This document shows positions 7,562 through 14,251 of a stretch of 27,462 nt of DNA, one piece after another (the stretch's first letter is position 1; each line of letters starts with the position of its first letter). The notes beneath the pieces were generated by a model, which was not told where the DNA came from, ran no database searches, and saw only the letters and a program-made list of their open reading frames with translations. Made by a program: the position numbers and the translations under genes. This DNA comes from Elioraea sp964533585 (lineage in GTDB: Bacteria; Pseudomonadota; Alphaproteobacteria; Acetobacterales; Acetobacteraceae). Location of the stretch: positions 1 through 27,462 of the forward strand of contig CAZHMM010000037.1 in NCBI GenBank assembly GCA_964533585.1, given 5' to 3'.

Positions 7562-8119
7562 TTACCCGAGCGGCACCAGCCGCAGCGCCGAGGCCAGCGT
7601 GCGGCGCGTCGCGGCGAGATCGCCCGAGCGGTCGAGCGCGAAGGCGGCCAGCGTGACCAGGAATGCGTCCGTCAGCCCGATCTCCTCGAACGCGCGCACC
7701 ATGCCTCCGCGGTCGAGCTGCGCCGCATCGCGCACCCAGTGGATCAGCCGCGAAAGGTTGAAGATCATCGGCACCCAGTGATGCGGATGGAACGGCCAGG
7801 CCTTCTCCTGGATCATGGCGATCGTCACCGCGCGCCGCGCGGCTGCCGCCTCGAACCAGCGCAGCATCACCGCCTCGGCCCGCTCGCGCGGATTGAGGAT
7901 GGCGAAGGCGGCCGGATCGGCCGGCGGGGCGATCATCGCGGCGAGGAGGCGGCGGAAATGCGCATCCGCAATCGCGTCCTGGTCGCGGAAGCGTGCGAGC
8001 ACCTCGGTGAGGGGCAGACCAAGCTCGCCGGCGACCTCGCGCAAGCGAAGGTCGTTCCAGCCCACCACCTGCGCGCGGTCGAGCGCCGTGTCGAGGATGC
8101 GTTCGGCGAGCGCGTCCAT
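7562..8119 (-). CDS. TetR-like transcriptional regulator
   Basis: 185 residues. The first 50 (RILDTALDRAQVVGW, then LREVAGELGLPLTEVLARF) form a TetR-type DNA-binding domain with its helix-turn-helix at about 25-45. The all-helical remainder carries EKAWPFHPHHWVPMIFNLSR near residue 110 and ends in an RTLASALRLV-like helix. The C-terminal layout slightly recalls COQ9-family proteins, which share the TetR fold, so a non-DNA-binding role is not excluded. The start at 8119 is chosen because the TetR domain begins there and the longer open frame only covers the neighbouring gene out of frame; no strong ribosome site is visible. It lies 73 bases downstream of a MATE exporter on the same strand, which suggests it controls that exporter. 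Confidence 0.75.
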   Translation of the reverse strand: MDALAERILDTALDRAQVVGWNDLRLREVAGELGLPLTEVLARFRDQDAIADAHFRRLLAAMIAPPADPAAFAILNPRERAEAVMLRWFEAAAARRAVTIAMIQEKAWPFHPHHWVPMIFNLSRLIHWVRDAAQLDRGGMVRAFEEIGLTDAFLVTLAAFALDRSGDLAATRRTLASALRLVPLG

Positions 8120-8192
8120 GCCACAGAGATAAGGATCAAGGTTTCCGGGGGGAAGGGGCTCGCGGTGCTGACCATCGGGCGAGCGACGACGC

Positions 8193-9605
8193 TCAGACCG
8201 CGTCTCTTCCCACCGGCCCGCCAATCCCCAGAACCTCCCGCCGCGACCACCGCCGCACCAGCAGCCCGGCCACGATCGCGAGGCCGAAGGCAAGCCCGAG
8301 CCAGATCCCCAAGGCGCCGAACCCGGCGCCGAACGCGAGCAGCGCGCCCACCGGCAGCCCGAGCACCCAGTAGCCGAGCCCCGCGAACAGCATCGGCACC
8401 CGCGTGTCCTTGAGGCCTCGCAGCGCGCCCGCACCCACCACCTGCAACCCGTCCACCACCTGGAACAGCCCCGCAACGCGCAGCAGACGCGCGCCCAGCG
8501 TCGCAACCTCCTCCGCCTGCGGCAACGCAGGGTCGAGGAACAGCGCGACGATCGGGCGCGGCGTCAGCACGAACACCAGCGCCATCGCGCTCATGAACCC
8601 GCCGGCGAGCCCGAGCGCCGTCCAGCCGGCCCGCCCCACCGCCGCGCGATCCTGCGCGCCGGCCGCGAGCCCCACCCGCACGGTCGCCGCCTGGGAAATC
8701 CCCATGGGCACCATGAAGGTGAGGCTCGCGCACTGAATGGCGATCGCGTGCGCGGCCACCGACACCGCGTCGATCCACCCCACGAGCAGCACCGCGGCGT
8801 TGAACACCAGCACCTCGAACAGCAGCGCGCCGACGATCGGCAGCGAGACGCGGAGCAGTTCGGCCATGCGCGCGCGGTCGAGCCGCCACAGCCGGCCCAT
8901 CAGGGCGTAGCGGCGGAACTGCCGGTCGGAGACGCAGACGCCCAGCAGCATCGCCATCATCGCCGTCATCGACGCCGCACTCGCGATCCCCGCGCCGACG
9001 ATGCCGAGCTCGGGCAGGCCGAACCGACCGAAGATGAACAGCCAGTCGAGCAGCCCGTTCAGCGGGATCGCAATCATGGTCGCGACAAGCGCAGGTTTGG
9101 GCCGCTCGAGCGCGGAGACGAAGCTGCGCAGCACCATGAACCACCAGAATGGCAACAGCCCCGGCAGCAGCGTGCGCACATAGACGCCGCCGAGCGCGGC
9201 GATCCCGGGCTCCTGGCCGAGCATCAGCAGCATCGCCTCGGCGTGCCACAGGATCAGTGTCGCCGGCAGCGCGAATCCGGCGGTCGCCCAGAGTCCCATC
9301 CGCGCCGAGCGCCGCACGTCCCGCACTGCGTGCCGCCGCCGCCCGAGCGCCTGCGCCATCAGCGGCGCGGTGCCGAAGGCAAGGCCGAGCCCGGCGATCG
9401 CAACCGTCCAGTAGAGCGCGAGCCCGATCGCCGATGCCGCCAGCGCGACCGGATCGTAGTTGCCGAGCATCGCCGCATCGGTGATGCCCATCGCCATCTG
9501 CGACAGGTTGGTCAGCGCGATCGGCCAGGCGAGCGCAACGGTCGAGCGGATCTCGGCCGGCCAAGCGCCACCCGCCGCGCCTGCGGGCAGCGCGGTTGCG
9601 GTCAT
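8193..9605 (-). CDS. MATE-family multidrug/metabolite exporter (NorM-like)
   Basis: 470 residues with about 12 membrane segments in two similar halves, typical of NorM-type MATE proteins. These exchange cationic drugs or metabolites for Na+ or H+ across the inner membrane. Diagnostic segments include the N-terminal LAWPIALTNLSQMAMGITDAAMLG and the central loop with LLRVSLPIVGALLFEVLVFNAA. The start at 9605 fits the family N-terminus; only a weak GGCG precedes it. A longer in-frame extension to 9767 would run into the divergent gene's start region and is not favoured. The TetR-like gene follows it. Substrate cannot be deduced. Confidence 0.9.
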   Translation of the reverse strand: MTATALPAGAAGGAWPAEIRSTVALAWPIALTNLSQMAMGITDAAMLGNYDPVALAASAIGLALYWTVAIAGLGLAFGTAPLMAQALGRRRHAVRDVRRSARMGLWATAGFALPATLILWHAEAMLLMLGQEPGIAALGGVYVRTLLPGLLPFWWFMVLRSFVSALERPKPALVATMIAIPLNGLLDWLFIFGRFGLPELGIVGAGIASAASMTAMMAMLLGVCVSDRQFRRYALMGRLWRLDRARMAELLRVSLPIVGALLFEVLVFNAAVLLVGWIDAVSVAAHAIAIQCASLTFMVPMGISQAATVRVGLAAGAQDRAAVGRAGWTALGLAGGFMSAMALVFVLTPRPIVALFLDPALPQAEEVATLGARLLRVAGLFQVVDGLQVVGAGALRGLKDTRVPMLFAGLGYWVLGLPVGALLAFGAGFGALGIWLGLAFGLAIVAGLLVRRWSRREVLGIGGPVGRDAV

Positions 9606-9620
9606 GCGCGCGCCTATAGC

Positions 9621-9647
9621 CGGGATGGTCGGGCGCGCGCCATCCCG
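9621..9647. promoter_or_regulatory. Inverted repeat in the MATE/ABC-importer divergent spacer
   Basis: CGGGATGG (9621-9628) and CCATCCCG (9640-9647) form a perfect eight-base inverted repeat with an 11-base spacer. It lies just upstream of the MATE start and could be a regulator site for either gene. No promoter boxes are obvious in this GC-rich 125-base spacer. Confidence 0.35.
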
Positions 9648-9650
9648 CGC

Positions 9651-9664
9651 CGCAGCATGCTGCG
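9651..9664. promoter_or_regulatory. 14-base perfect palindrome in the same divergent spacer
   Basis: CGCAGCATGCTGCG is a gapless perfect palindrome four bases after the preceding repeat. A shorter CGACA/TGTCG dyad follows at 9668-9685. The cluster suggests operator sites, but the binding protein is unknown. Confidence 0.35.
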
Positions 9665-9730
9665 TCTCGACAGCGCGAGGTGTCGCGCGCAAGATCGTCG
9701 CGCACAGTTCCGGCAAGGGAGAGCTTGAGG

Positions 9731-10780
9731 ATGCGAAGGATCGCAATCGCGGCCGCGGCGGCGGCATTCGTCGGCGGGTCCGCGGCCGCGCAGGTCTCCG
9801 GCACCATGACCCTGATGGCCTATACGGGCATCTTCCAGGAGAACTACACGGCCGTCGTGGTCGAACCCTTCCGGGCGCGCAACCCCGGCCTCAACGTCAC
9901 CTATTTCGCGCCGGTCACCTCGGCGGCGATGCTCGGCACACTGCGCAGCCAGCGCACCGCGCCGCAGACCGACGTGGTGATCATGGACATCACCACCGCC
10001 GCGATCGCCTGCGCCGAGGGGCTGGTCGAGAAGATCACACCCGCCGAAGTGCCGGCGATCGACGATGTCGTGCCGCTGGGCCGGCAGGCTGGCGGCGAGT
10101 GCGGCCCCGCCGTCACTTTCGACCACTTCGTGGTGGTCTATGACACCACCAAGGTCAGCCCAGCGCCGACCAGCCTCAGAGTGCTGTGGGACGAGAATCT
10201 GCGCGGCCGTCTCTCGGTCGCCGCGCCGCCGAACATCCAGGGGCTTGTGCTCACCGCGATTGTCGAACGCATGGAGGGAGGCGACTACACGCGCGGCGTC
10301 GATCGCGCGATCGCCAAGCTGCGCACGTTGGCCCCACTGGTGCAGACCTTCGATCCGCGCCCCGATGGCTACAGCCTCATCCTGAACGACCAGGTCACCT
10401 ACGCCACCGGCTGGAACGCGCGCAGCCAGCTCTACCACGACCAGTCGAACGGTCGGATCGGCGTGATGCTGCCGGAGGAGGGTACCGCGTTCCAGATCAA
10501 CACCATCAACGTGGTGCGCGGCGGTCCGAACCGCGCCGCAGCGGTCGCCTTCATGCAGCACGCGCTGGGCGCGGAGGCGCAGACCGCCTTCACCAACCGC
10601 ATGTTCTACGGCCCGACCAATGGCAAGGCGACGCCGAGCCCGGAGGCGCTCGCGCGTACCGCCGCCGATCCGCGCTACCGCGACCGCGTGATCCCGCTCG
10701 ACTGGTCCGACATCGTCAAGGTGCGCGACACCTGGAACAACCGCTGGCGCCGCGAGGTGATCGCCGCCGGCGGGCGCTGA
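9731..10780 (+). CDS. Periplasmic substrate-binding protein of a Pot/Fbp-type ABC importer
   Basis: 349 residues with a signal peptide of about 20 residues (alanine-rich, AAA before Q21). The mature part, starting VSGTMTLMAYTGIFQENY, is a SBP_bac_8/PotD-like binding protein; VVIMDITTAAIA and the later YATGWNARSQLYHDQSNGR stretch fit the polyamine/iron/thiamine-type cluster. It captures a small solute in the periplasm for the ATPase and permeases that follow. The start at 9731 is supported by AAGGGAG at 9715-9721, nine bases upstream. It is the first gene of a five-gene operon and is divergent from the MATE exporter. The substrate is not deducible; the RraA-like enzyme at the operon end hints at an organic acid rather than a polyamine. 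Confidence 0.87.
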   Translation: MRRIAIAAAAAAFVGGSAAAQVSGTMTLMAYTGIFQENYTAVVVEPFRARNPGLNVTYFAPVTSAAMLGTLRSQRTAPQTDVVIMDITTAAIACAEGLVEKITPAEVPAIDDVVPLGRQAGGECGPAVTFDHFVVVYDTTKVSPAPTSLRVLWDENLRGRLSVAAPPNIQGLVLTAIVERMEGGDYTRGVDRAIAKLRTLAPLVQTFDPRPDGYSLILNDQVTYATGWNARSQLYHDQSNGRIGVMLPEEGTAFQINTINVVRGGPNRAAAVAFMQHALGAEAQTAFTNRMFYGPTNGKATPSPEALARTAADPRYRDRVIPLDWSDIVKVRDTWNNRWRREVIAAGGR

Positions 10781-10787
10781 GGAGAGC

Positions 10788-11816
10788 GTGGCGGAACTTG
10801 CGCTGGCGGGCCTCACCAAGCGGTACGGGGACGGCCCGCCTGCGGTCGATGCGCTCGATCTGACCGTCGCGGAGGGCGAGTTCCTCGCCCTGCTCGGCCC
10901 CTCGGGTTGCGGCAAGACGACGACGCTGCGCATCGTCGCCGGGCTGGTGCCGCCGGATGCCGGGGCGGTACGGCTCGGCGGGCGCGACATCACCGTGCTG
11001 CCCGTGCATCGGCGCGACATCGGACTGGTGTTCCAGTCCTACGCGCTCTTTCCGCACATGACGGCGGGGACGAATGTCGGCTTCGGTCTCGAGATGCGTG
11101 GGCTCGCGCGCGCCGAGCGCGACCGGCGCGTTGCCGAGGCGCTGCGCATGGTCCGGCTCGAGGGGCTTGCGCACCGCAAGCCGCGCGAGCTTTCGGGCGG
11201 GCAGCAGCAGCGCGTCGCGCTCGCCCGTGCGATCGCCATCCGTCCATCCCTGCTGCTGCTCGACGAGTGCCTCTCCAACCTCGACGCCAAGCTGCGCGAG
11301 GAGATGCGTGGCGAGATCCGCGACATCCAGCGTGCGGCCGGGATCACCGCGGTGTTCGTCACGCATGACCAGACCGAGGCGCTGGCCATGTGCGACCGGG
11401 TCGCGGTGATGCGCGACGGGCGGATCGAGCAGACCGGCACCCCCGAGGAGGTCTATGAGCGGCCGGCGACACCCTTCGTCGCCGGCTTCCTCGGCCGGAT
11501 GAATCGGATCGCCGCGCCCGTCGCCACCGCTGAGGGGCCGCTCGCGGCCGGCCATGTCGCGATGGTGCGGCCGCACCGTGTGCGCATCCTGCGCGACGGC
11601 GCCGATCCGAACGGCGCGGAGAATCGCGCCGAAGGAACCGTGCGGCGCATCACCTATATCGGTGACGTCGTGCAGGTGGAGGCGGAGACCCCGCTCGGCC
11701 GGCTCGCGGCCGAGGTCTCGGGTGCCGCGCCGGAGTGGCGCGGCCTCGCCCCAGGCGCGCCGGTCGGCTTCGCCTGGACCGCCGCCGACACGCTCGCCTT
11801 CGCCGAACGGGCATGA
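10788..11816 (+). CDS. ABC importer ATP-binding protein (PotA/FbpC-type)
   Basis: 342 residues starting at GTG, with GGAG overlapping the previous stop region. Walker A is GPSGCGKTT (37-45), the Q-loop glutamine is Q83 (VFQSYALFPH), the signature is LSGGQQQ (135-141), Walker B ends D159-E160, and the switch histidine is H193. A C-terminal TOBE domain (about 235-340) binds regulatory ligand or substrate in this class. It powers the two permeases encoded next; its stop overlaps the first permease start as ATGA. One oddity is the residue after the catalytic glutamate: it is cysteine (DEC) where almost all ABC ATPases have proline (DEP). Confidence 0.93.
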   Translation: MAELALAGLTKRYGDGPPAVDALDLTVAEGEFLALLGPSGCGKTTTLRIVAGLVPPDAGAVRLGGRDITVLPVHRRDIGLVFQSYALFPHMTAGTNVGFGLEMRGLARAERDRRVAEALRMVRLEGLAHRKPRELSGGQQQRVALARAIAIRPSLLLLDECLSNLDAKLREEMRGEIRDIQRAAGITAVFVTHDQTEALAMCDRVAVMRDGRIEQTGTPEEVYERPATPFVAGFLGRMNRIAAPVATAEGPLAAGHVAMVRPHRVRILRDGADPNGAENRAEGTVRRITYIGDVVQVEAETPLGRLAAEVSGAAPEWRGLAPGAPVGFAWTAADTLAFAERA

Positions 11817-12655
11817 CGCGCCCGGTCCTGCCCTGGCTGCTGCTCGCGCCCGCGCTGATCGCGCTGGCGATCGTGTTCGTGCTGCCGATCGCCTGGCTGT
11901 TCCGCATTTCGCTCAATGTCTCCGAGGGCTCGGGCGCGATGGTCGAGGCGGTCGCACTCGACAGCTACGCCAAGCTGTTCGCCGACGACTTCACCTGGAC
12001 GCTGACGGGCAACTCGTTCCGACTGGCGGCAATGTGCAGCACTGCGGCGGTGCTGATCGCCTATCCGATCGCGCTGTTCCTGTTCCGCACCACCAGCCGC
12101 TGGCGCGGCCTGCTCGCGATCCTCGCGGTGGCGCCGCTGCTGGTCTCGGGCGTGGTGCGCGTGGTGGGCTGGCTGGTCGTGCTGGGCGATCAGGGGCTCG
12201 TGAACGCCGCGCTGCTCGGGCTCGGCCTCGTGTCCCGGCCGGTGCCGCTGATCAACAACTGGGACGGGGTCGCGATCGGGCTCACCGAGAGCGTGATGCC
12301 CTATGTGATCCTCTCGCTGCTCGCGGGGTTCGGCCGGCTCGATCGCGCCGTGGAGGAGGCGGCCGCGACGCTCGGTGCCCCGCCCTGGAAGGTGTTCCTG
12401 CGCGTTACCCTGCCGCTCTCGCTGCCGGGCGTGATCCTCGGCTGGCTGATCGGCTTCGTGCTGGCGATGAGCGCGTTCATCACGCCGAAGCTGCTCGGCG
12501 GCGGGCGGGTGTTCGTGCTCGCGACCGAGATCTACGACCTCGCGCTGCAATCGGTCGATTGGCCGGCGGCAGCGGCGCTCGCGATGTATGCACTGACGCT
12601 GCTGCTGCTGGTGCTCGCCGCCTACACCGCGCTGACCCGCAGGATGGCCGCCTGA
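11813..12655 (+). CDS. ABC importer permease 1 (PotB-like)
   Basis: 280 residues with six predicted membrane segments. The EAA loop EEAAATLGA (181-189), followed by a conserved G and LPLSLPG, contacts the ATPase. It is a BPD_transp_1 permease of the PotB/CysT group. The start overlaps the ATPase stop by four bases (ATGA), so translation is coupled. The C-terminus overlaps the next permease start by one base (TGATG). Confidence 0.92.
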   Translation: MTRPVLPWLLLAPALIALAIVFVLPIAWLFRISLNVSEGSGAMVEAVALDSYAKLFADDFTWTLTGNSFRLAAMCSTAAVLIAYPIALFLFRTTSRWRGLLAILAVAPLLVSGVVRVVGWLVVLGDQGLVNAALLGLGLVSRPVPLINNWDGVAIGLTESVMPYVILSLLAGFGRLDRAVEEAAATLGAPPWKVFLRVTLPLSLPGVILGWLIGFVLAMSAFITPKLLGGGRVFVLATEIYDLALQSVDWPAAAALAMYALTLLLLVLAAYTALTRRMAA

Positions 12656-13428
12656 TGGGCTTCCGCATCGTCGTCCTCTTCGCCTATCTCTTCCTCCTCG
12701 CGCCGGGCATCTTTGTCGTCATTATTGCCTTCTCCGCCGACCGGTTCCTGACCTTCCCGCCACCCGGGCTCTCGCTGCGTTGGTTCGCCGCCCTGTGGGA
12801 GCATGAGGCGCTGATGGGCGCGATGCGGCGCAGCGCCATTCTCGCCTCGGTCGTGACGGTGACGGTGCTCGCGATCGGCGTGCCGGCGGCCTATGCGATC
12901 GCGCGTCTGCGCTTTCGTGGCCGCGATGCGATCTTCGCGGCACTGACCGCCCCGCTGCTGCTGCCGACGCTCGTGCTCGGCCTCGGCATCCTGCTCGTAT
13001 TCTTCCCCTTCGGCCTCGCCGCGACCTGGCCTGGGCTGGCGATCGCGCATCTCGCCGTGACGCTGCCCTTCGTCGTGCGCATCATGGTGACCGCGCTCTC
13101 GACCCTGCCGCCCGATCTCGAGGACGCGGCCGCGACGCTCGGGGCGACCCCCTTCACGGTGGTGCGCCGGATCACCCTGCCGCTCGCCCTGCCAGGCCTG
13201 ATCGCCTCGGCCGCGCTCGCCTTCCTGATCAGCTTCGACGAGGTGGTGATCAGCCTGTTCATCGTAGGCCCGCGGCTCTCGACCCTTCCGGTCGAGATGT
13301 ACCGCTATGTCGAAGGCCATACCGATCCGCTTGTCGCCGCCCTTGCCGTGGTGCTGATCACGCTCTCGCTTGGCGTGGTGCTGCTGGTCGAGCGGCTGCT
13401 CGGGTTCATGCGCGCCGTGGGACGATAG
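12655..13428 (+). CDS. ABC importer permease 2 (PotC-like)
   Basis: 257 residues with six membrane segments and the EAA loop EDAAATLGA (156-164). It pairs with the preceding permease to form the transmembrane channel. The start is set by the TGATG junction with the previous gene. The RraA-family gene follows after 11 bases with GGGAGAGG between them. Confidence 0.92.
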   Translation: MGFRIVVLFAYLFLLAPGIFVVIIAFSADRFLTFPPPGLSLRWFAALWEHEALMGAMRRSAILASVVTVTVLAIGVPAAYAIARLRFRGRDAIFAALTAPLLLPTLVLGLGILLVFFPFGLAATWPGLAIAHLAVTLPFVVRIMVTALSTLPPDLEDAAATLGATPFTVVRRITLPLALPGLIASAALAFLISFDEVVISLFIVGPRLSTLPVEMYRYVEGHTDPLVAALAVVLITLSLGVVLLVERLLGFMRAVGR

Positions 13429-13439
13429 GGAGAGGGACG

Positions 13440-14111
13440 ATGCCGAAATATGAGATCGGGCCGATGCCGGACCCGCTGCCGGCCGGGCTCGTGGCGAAGC
13501 TCGAACAGACCGAGACCGCGACGGTCGGGCACTGGCGCCACTGGGGATTCATGGATCGTGGCATCCAGCCGCTGCTGCGCGAGAAGCGCATCGCCGGCGT
13601 CGCGGTGACGCTCGCGATCCCAGGCCCGGACTCGACGCTGCTGCACCACGCGCTCGGTCTGCTCCGCCCGGGCGACGTGCTGGTGGTCGATCGCCTCGGC
13701 GATGATCGTCACGCCTGCTGGGGCGGCGGCGTCACGGTCGCCGCCAAGGCCGCCGGTGCCAGGGCCGGGGTGGTCGATGGCCCCTGCACCGACCTGACCG
13801 AGATCAGGGACAGCGACTTCCCGATGTGGTGTCGCGGCCTCGCGCCGATCACCACGCGCCTCTACGACCTCGGCGGGCGGCTGAACAAGCCGGTCTCCTG
13901 CGGTGGTGTCGCCGTGATGCCGGGCGACGTCATCCTCGCCGACGAATCGGGCGTGCTGGTGCTGCCGCGCGACGAGGCCGAGGCGGAGGCCGACGCCGCA
14001 ATCGCGCGCCAGGCACGCGGGCTCGAAAGCCAGGACAAGGTTAAGGCCGGCGCCGGGCTCGGCGAGCTCTCCGGCGCGACGGCGAAGGTGAAGGCGGCCC
14101 TCGGCGGCTGA
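13440..14111 (+). CDS. RraA-family protein (HMG-aldolase/oxaloacetate-decarboxylase-like), catalytic Arg position is Thr
   Basis: 223 residues, with an RraA/dimethylmenaquinone-methyltransferase-like core. The family includes 4-hydroxy-4-methyl-2-oxoglutarate aldolases, which split tricarboxylic keto acids or decarboxylate oxaloacetate, and the RNase E inhibitor RraA. The aldolase motif G-x20-R-D-x2-E/D lines up as G96-x20-T117-D118-x2-E121: the metal-site aspartate and glutamate are kept, but the arginine that polarises the substrate is threonine. True aldolase activity is therefore doubtful. It is the last gene of the ABC importer operon (GGGAGAGG before its ATG), so it probably processes the imported solute. 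It does not look like the RNase E regulator by context. The enzyme is predicted to be cytoplasmic. Confidence 0.82.
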   Translation: MPKYEIGPMPDPLPAGLVAKLEQTETATVGHWRHWGFMDRGIQPLLREKRIAGVAVTLAIPGPDSTLLHHALGLLRPGDVLVVDRLGDDRHACWGGGVTVAAKAAGARAGVVDGPCTDLTEIRDSDFPMWCRGLAPITTRLYDLGGRLNKPVSCGGVAVMPGDVILADESGVLVLPRDEAEAEADAAIARQARGLESQDKVKAGAGLGELSGATAKVKAALGG

Positions 14112-14201
14112 TGGACGAGACGCGTGGCGCGGCGCGCGCGAGCGCCTGGGCCAGGCTTGCGCGCGAGACGCATCGGCGCACAAGCTTCTCTTGGCATGGT
14201 G

Positions 14202-14229
14202 ACGTGCCGCGGGGCACGTGGCTCGTGCC
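14202..14229 (+). promoter_or_regulatory. Overlapping alternative hairpins in the ftsH leader
   Basis: ACGTGCC (14202-14208) pairs with GGCACGT (14213-14219) around GCGG. Alternatively GGCACG (14213-14218) pairs with CGTGCC (14224-14229) around TGGCT. The two stems share the middle segment and exclude each other. They end 12 bases before the ftsH ribosome site. The rest of the 140-base spacer shows no clear promoter. Confidence 0.4.
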
Positions 14230-14251
14230 GTGACATTGCCGGGAGCGCGCA

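Noticed and set aside
8120..8506. A 314-residue version of the TetR-like gene starting at 8506
   Set aside because: The extension lies inside the MATE gene in another frame on the same strand, and the TetR domain begins exactly at the ATG at 8119.
14213..14230. A sigma-54 -24/-12 promoter before ftsH, suggested by GGCACG followed by GC
   Set aside because: The spacing between GG and GC is two bases too long and the -12 half is wrong; the similarity comes from the hairpin arms.
14111..14233. A 40-residue open frame starting on the TGATG at the rraA stop
   Set aside because: No ribosome site, arginine-rich random-looking sequence, and its end lies in the ftsH leader hairpins. Not supported as a gene.
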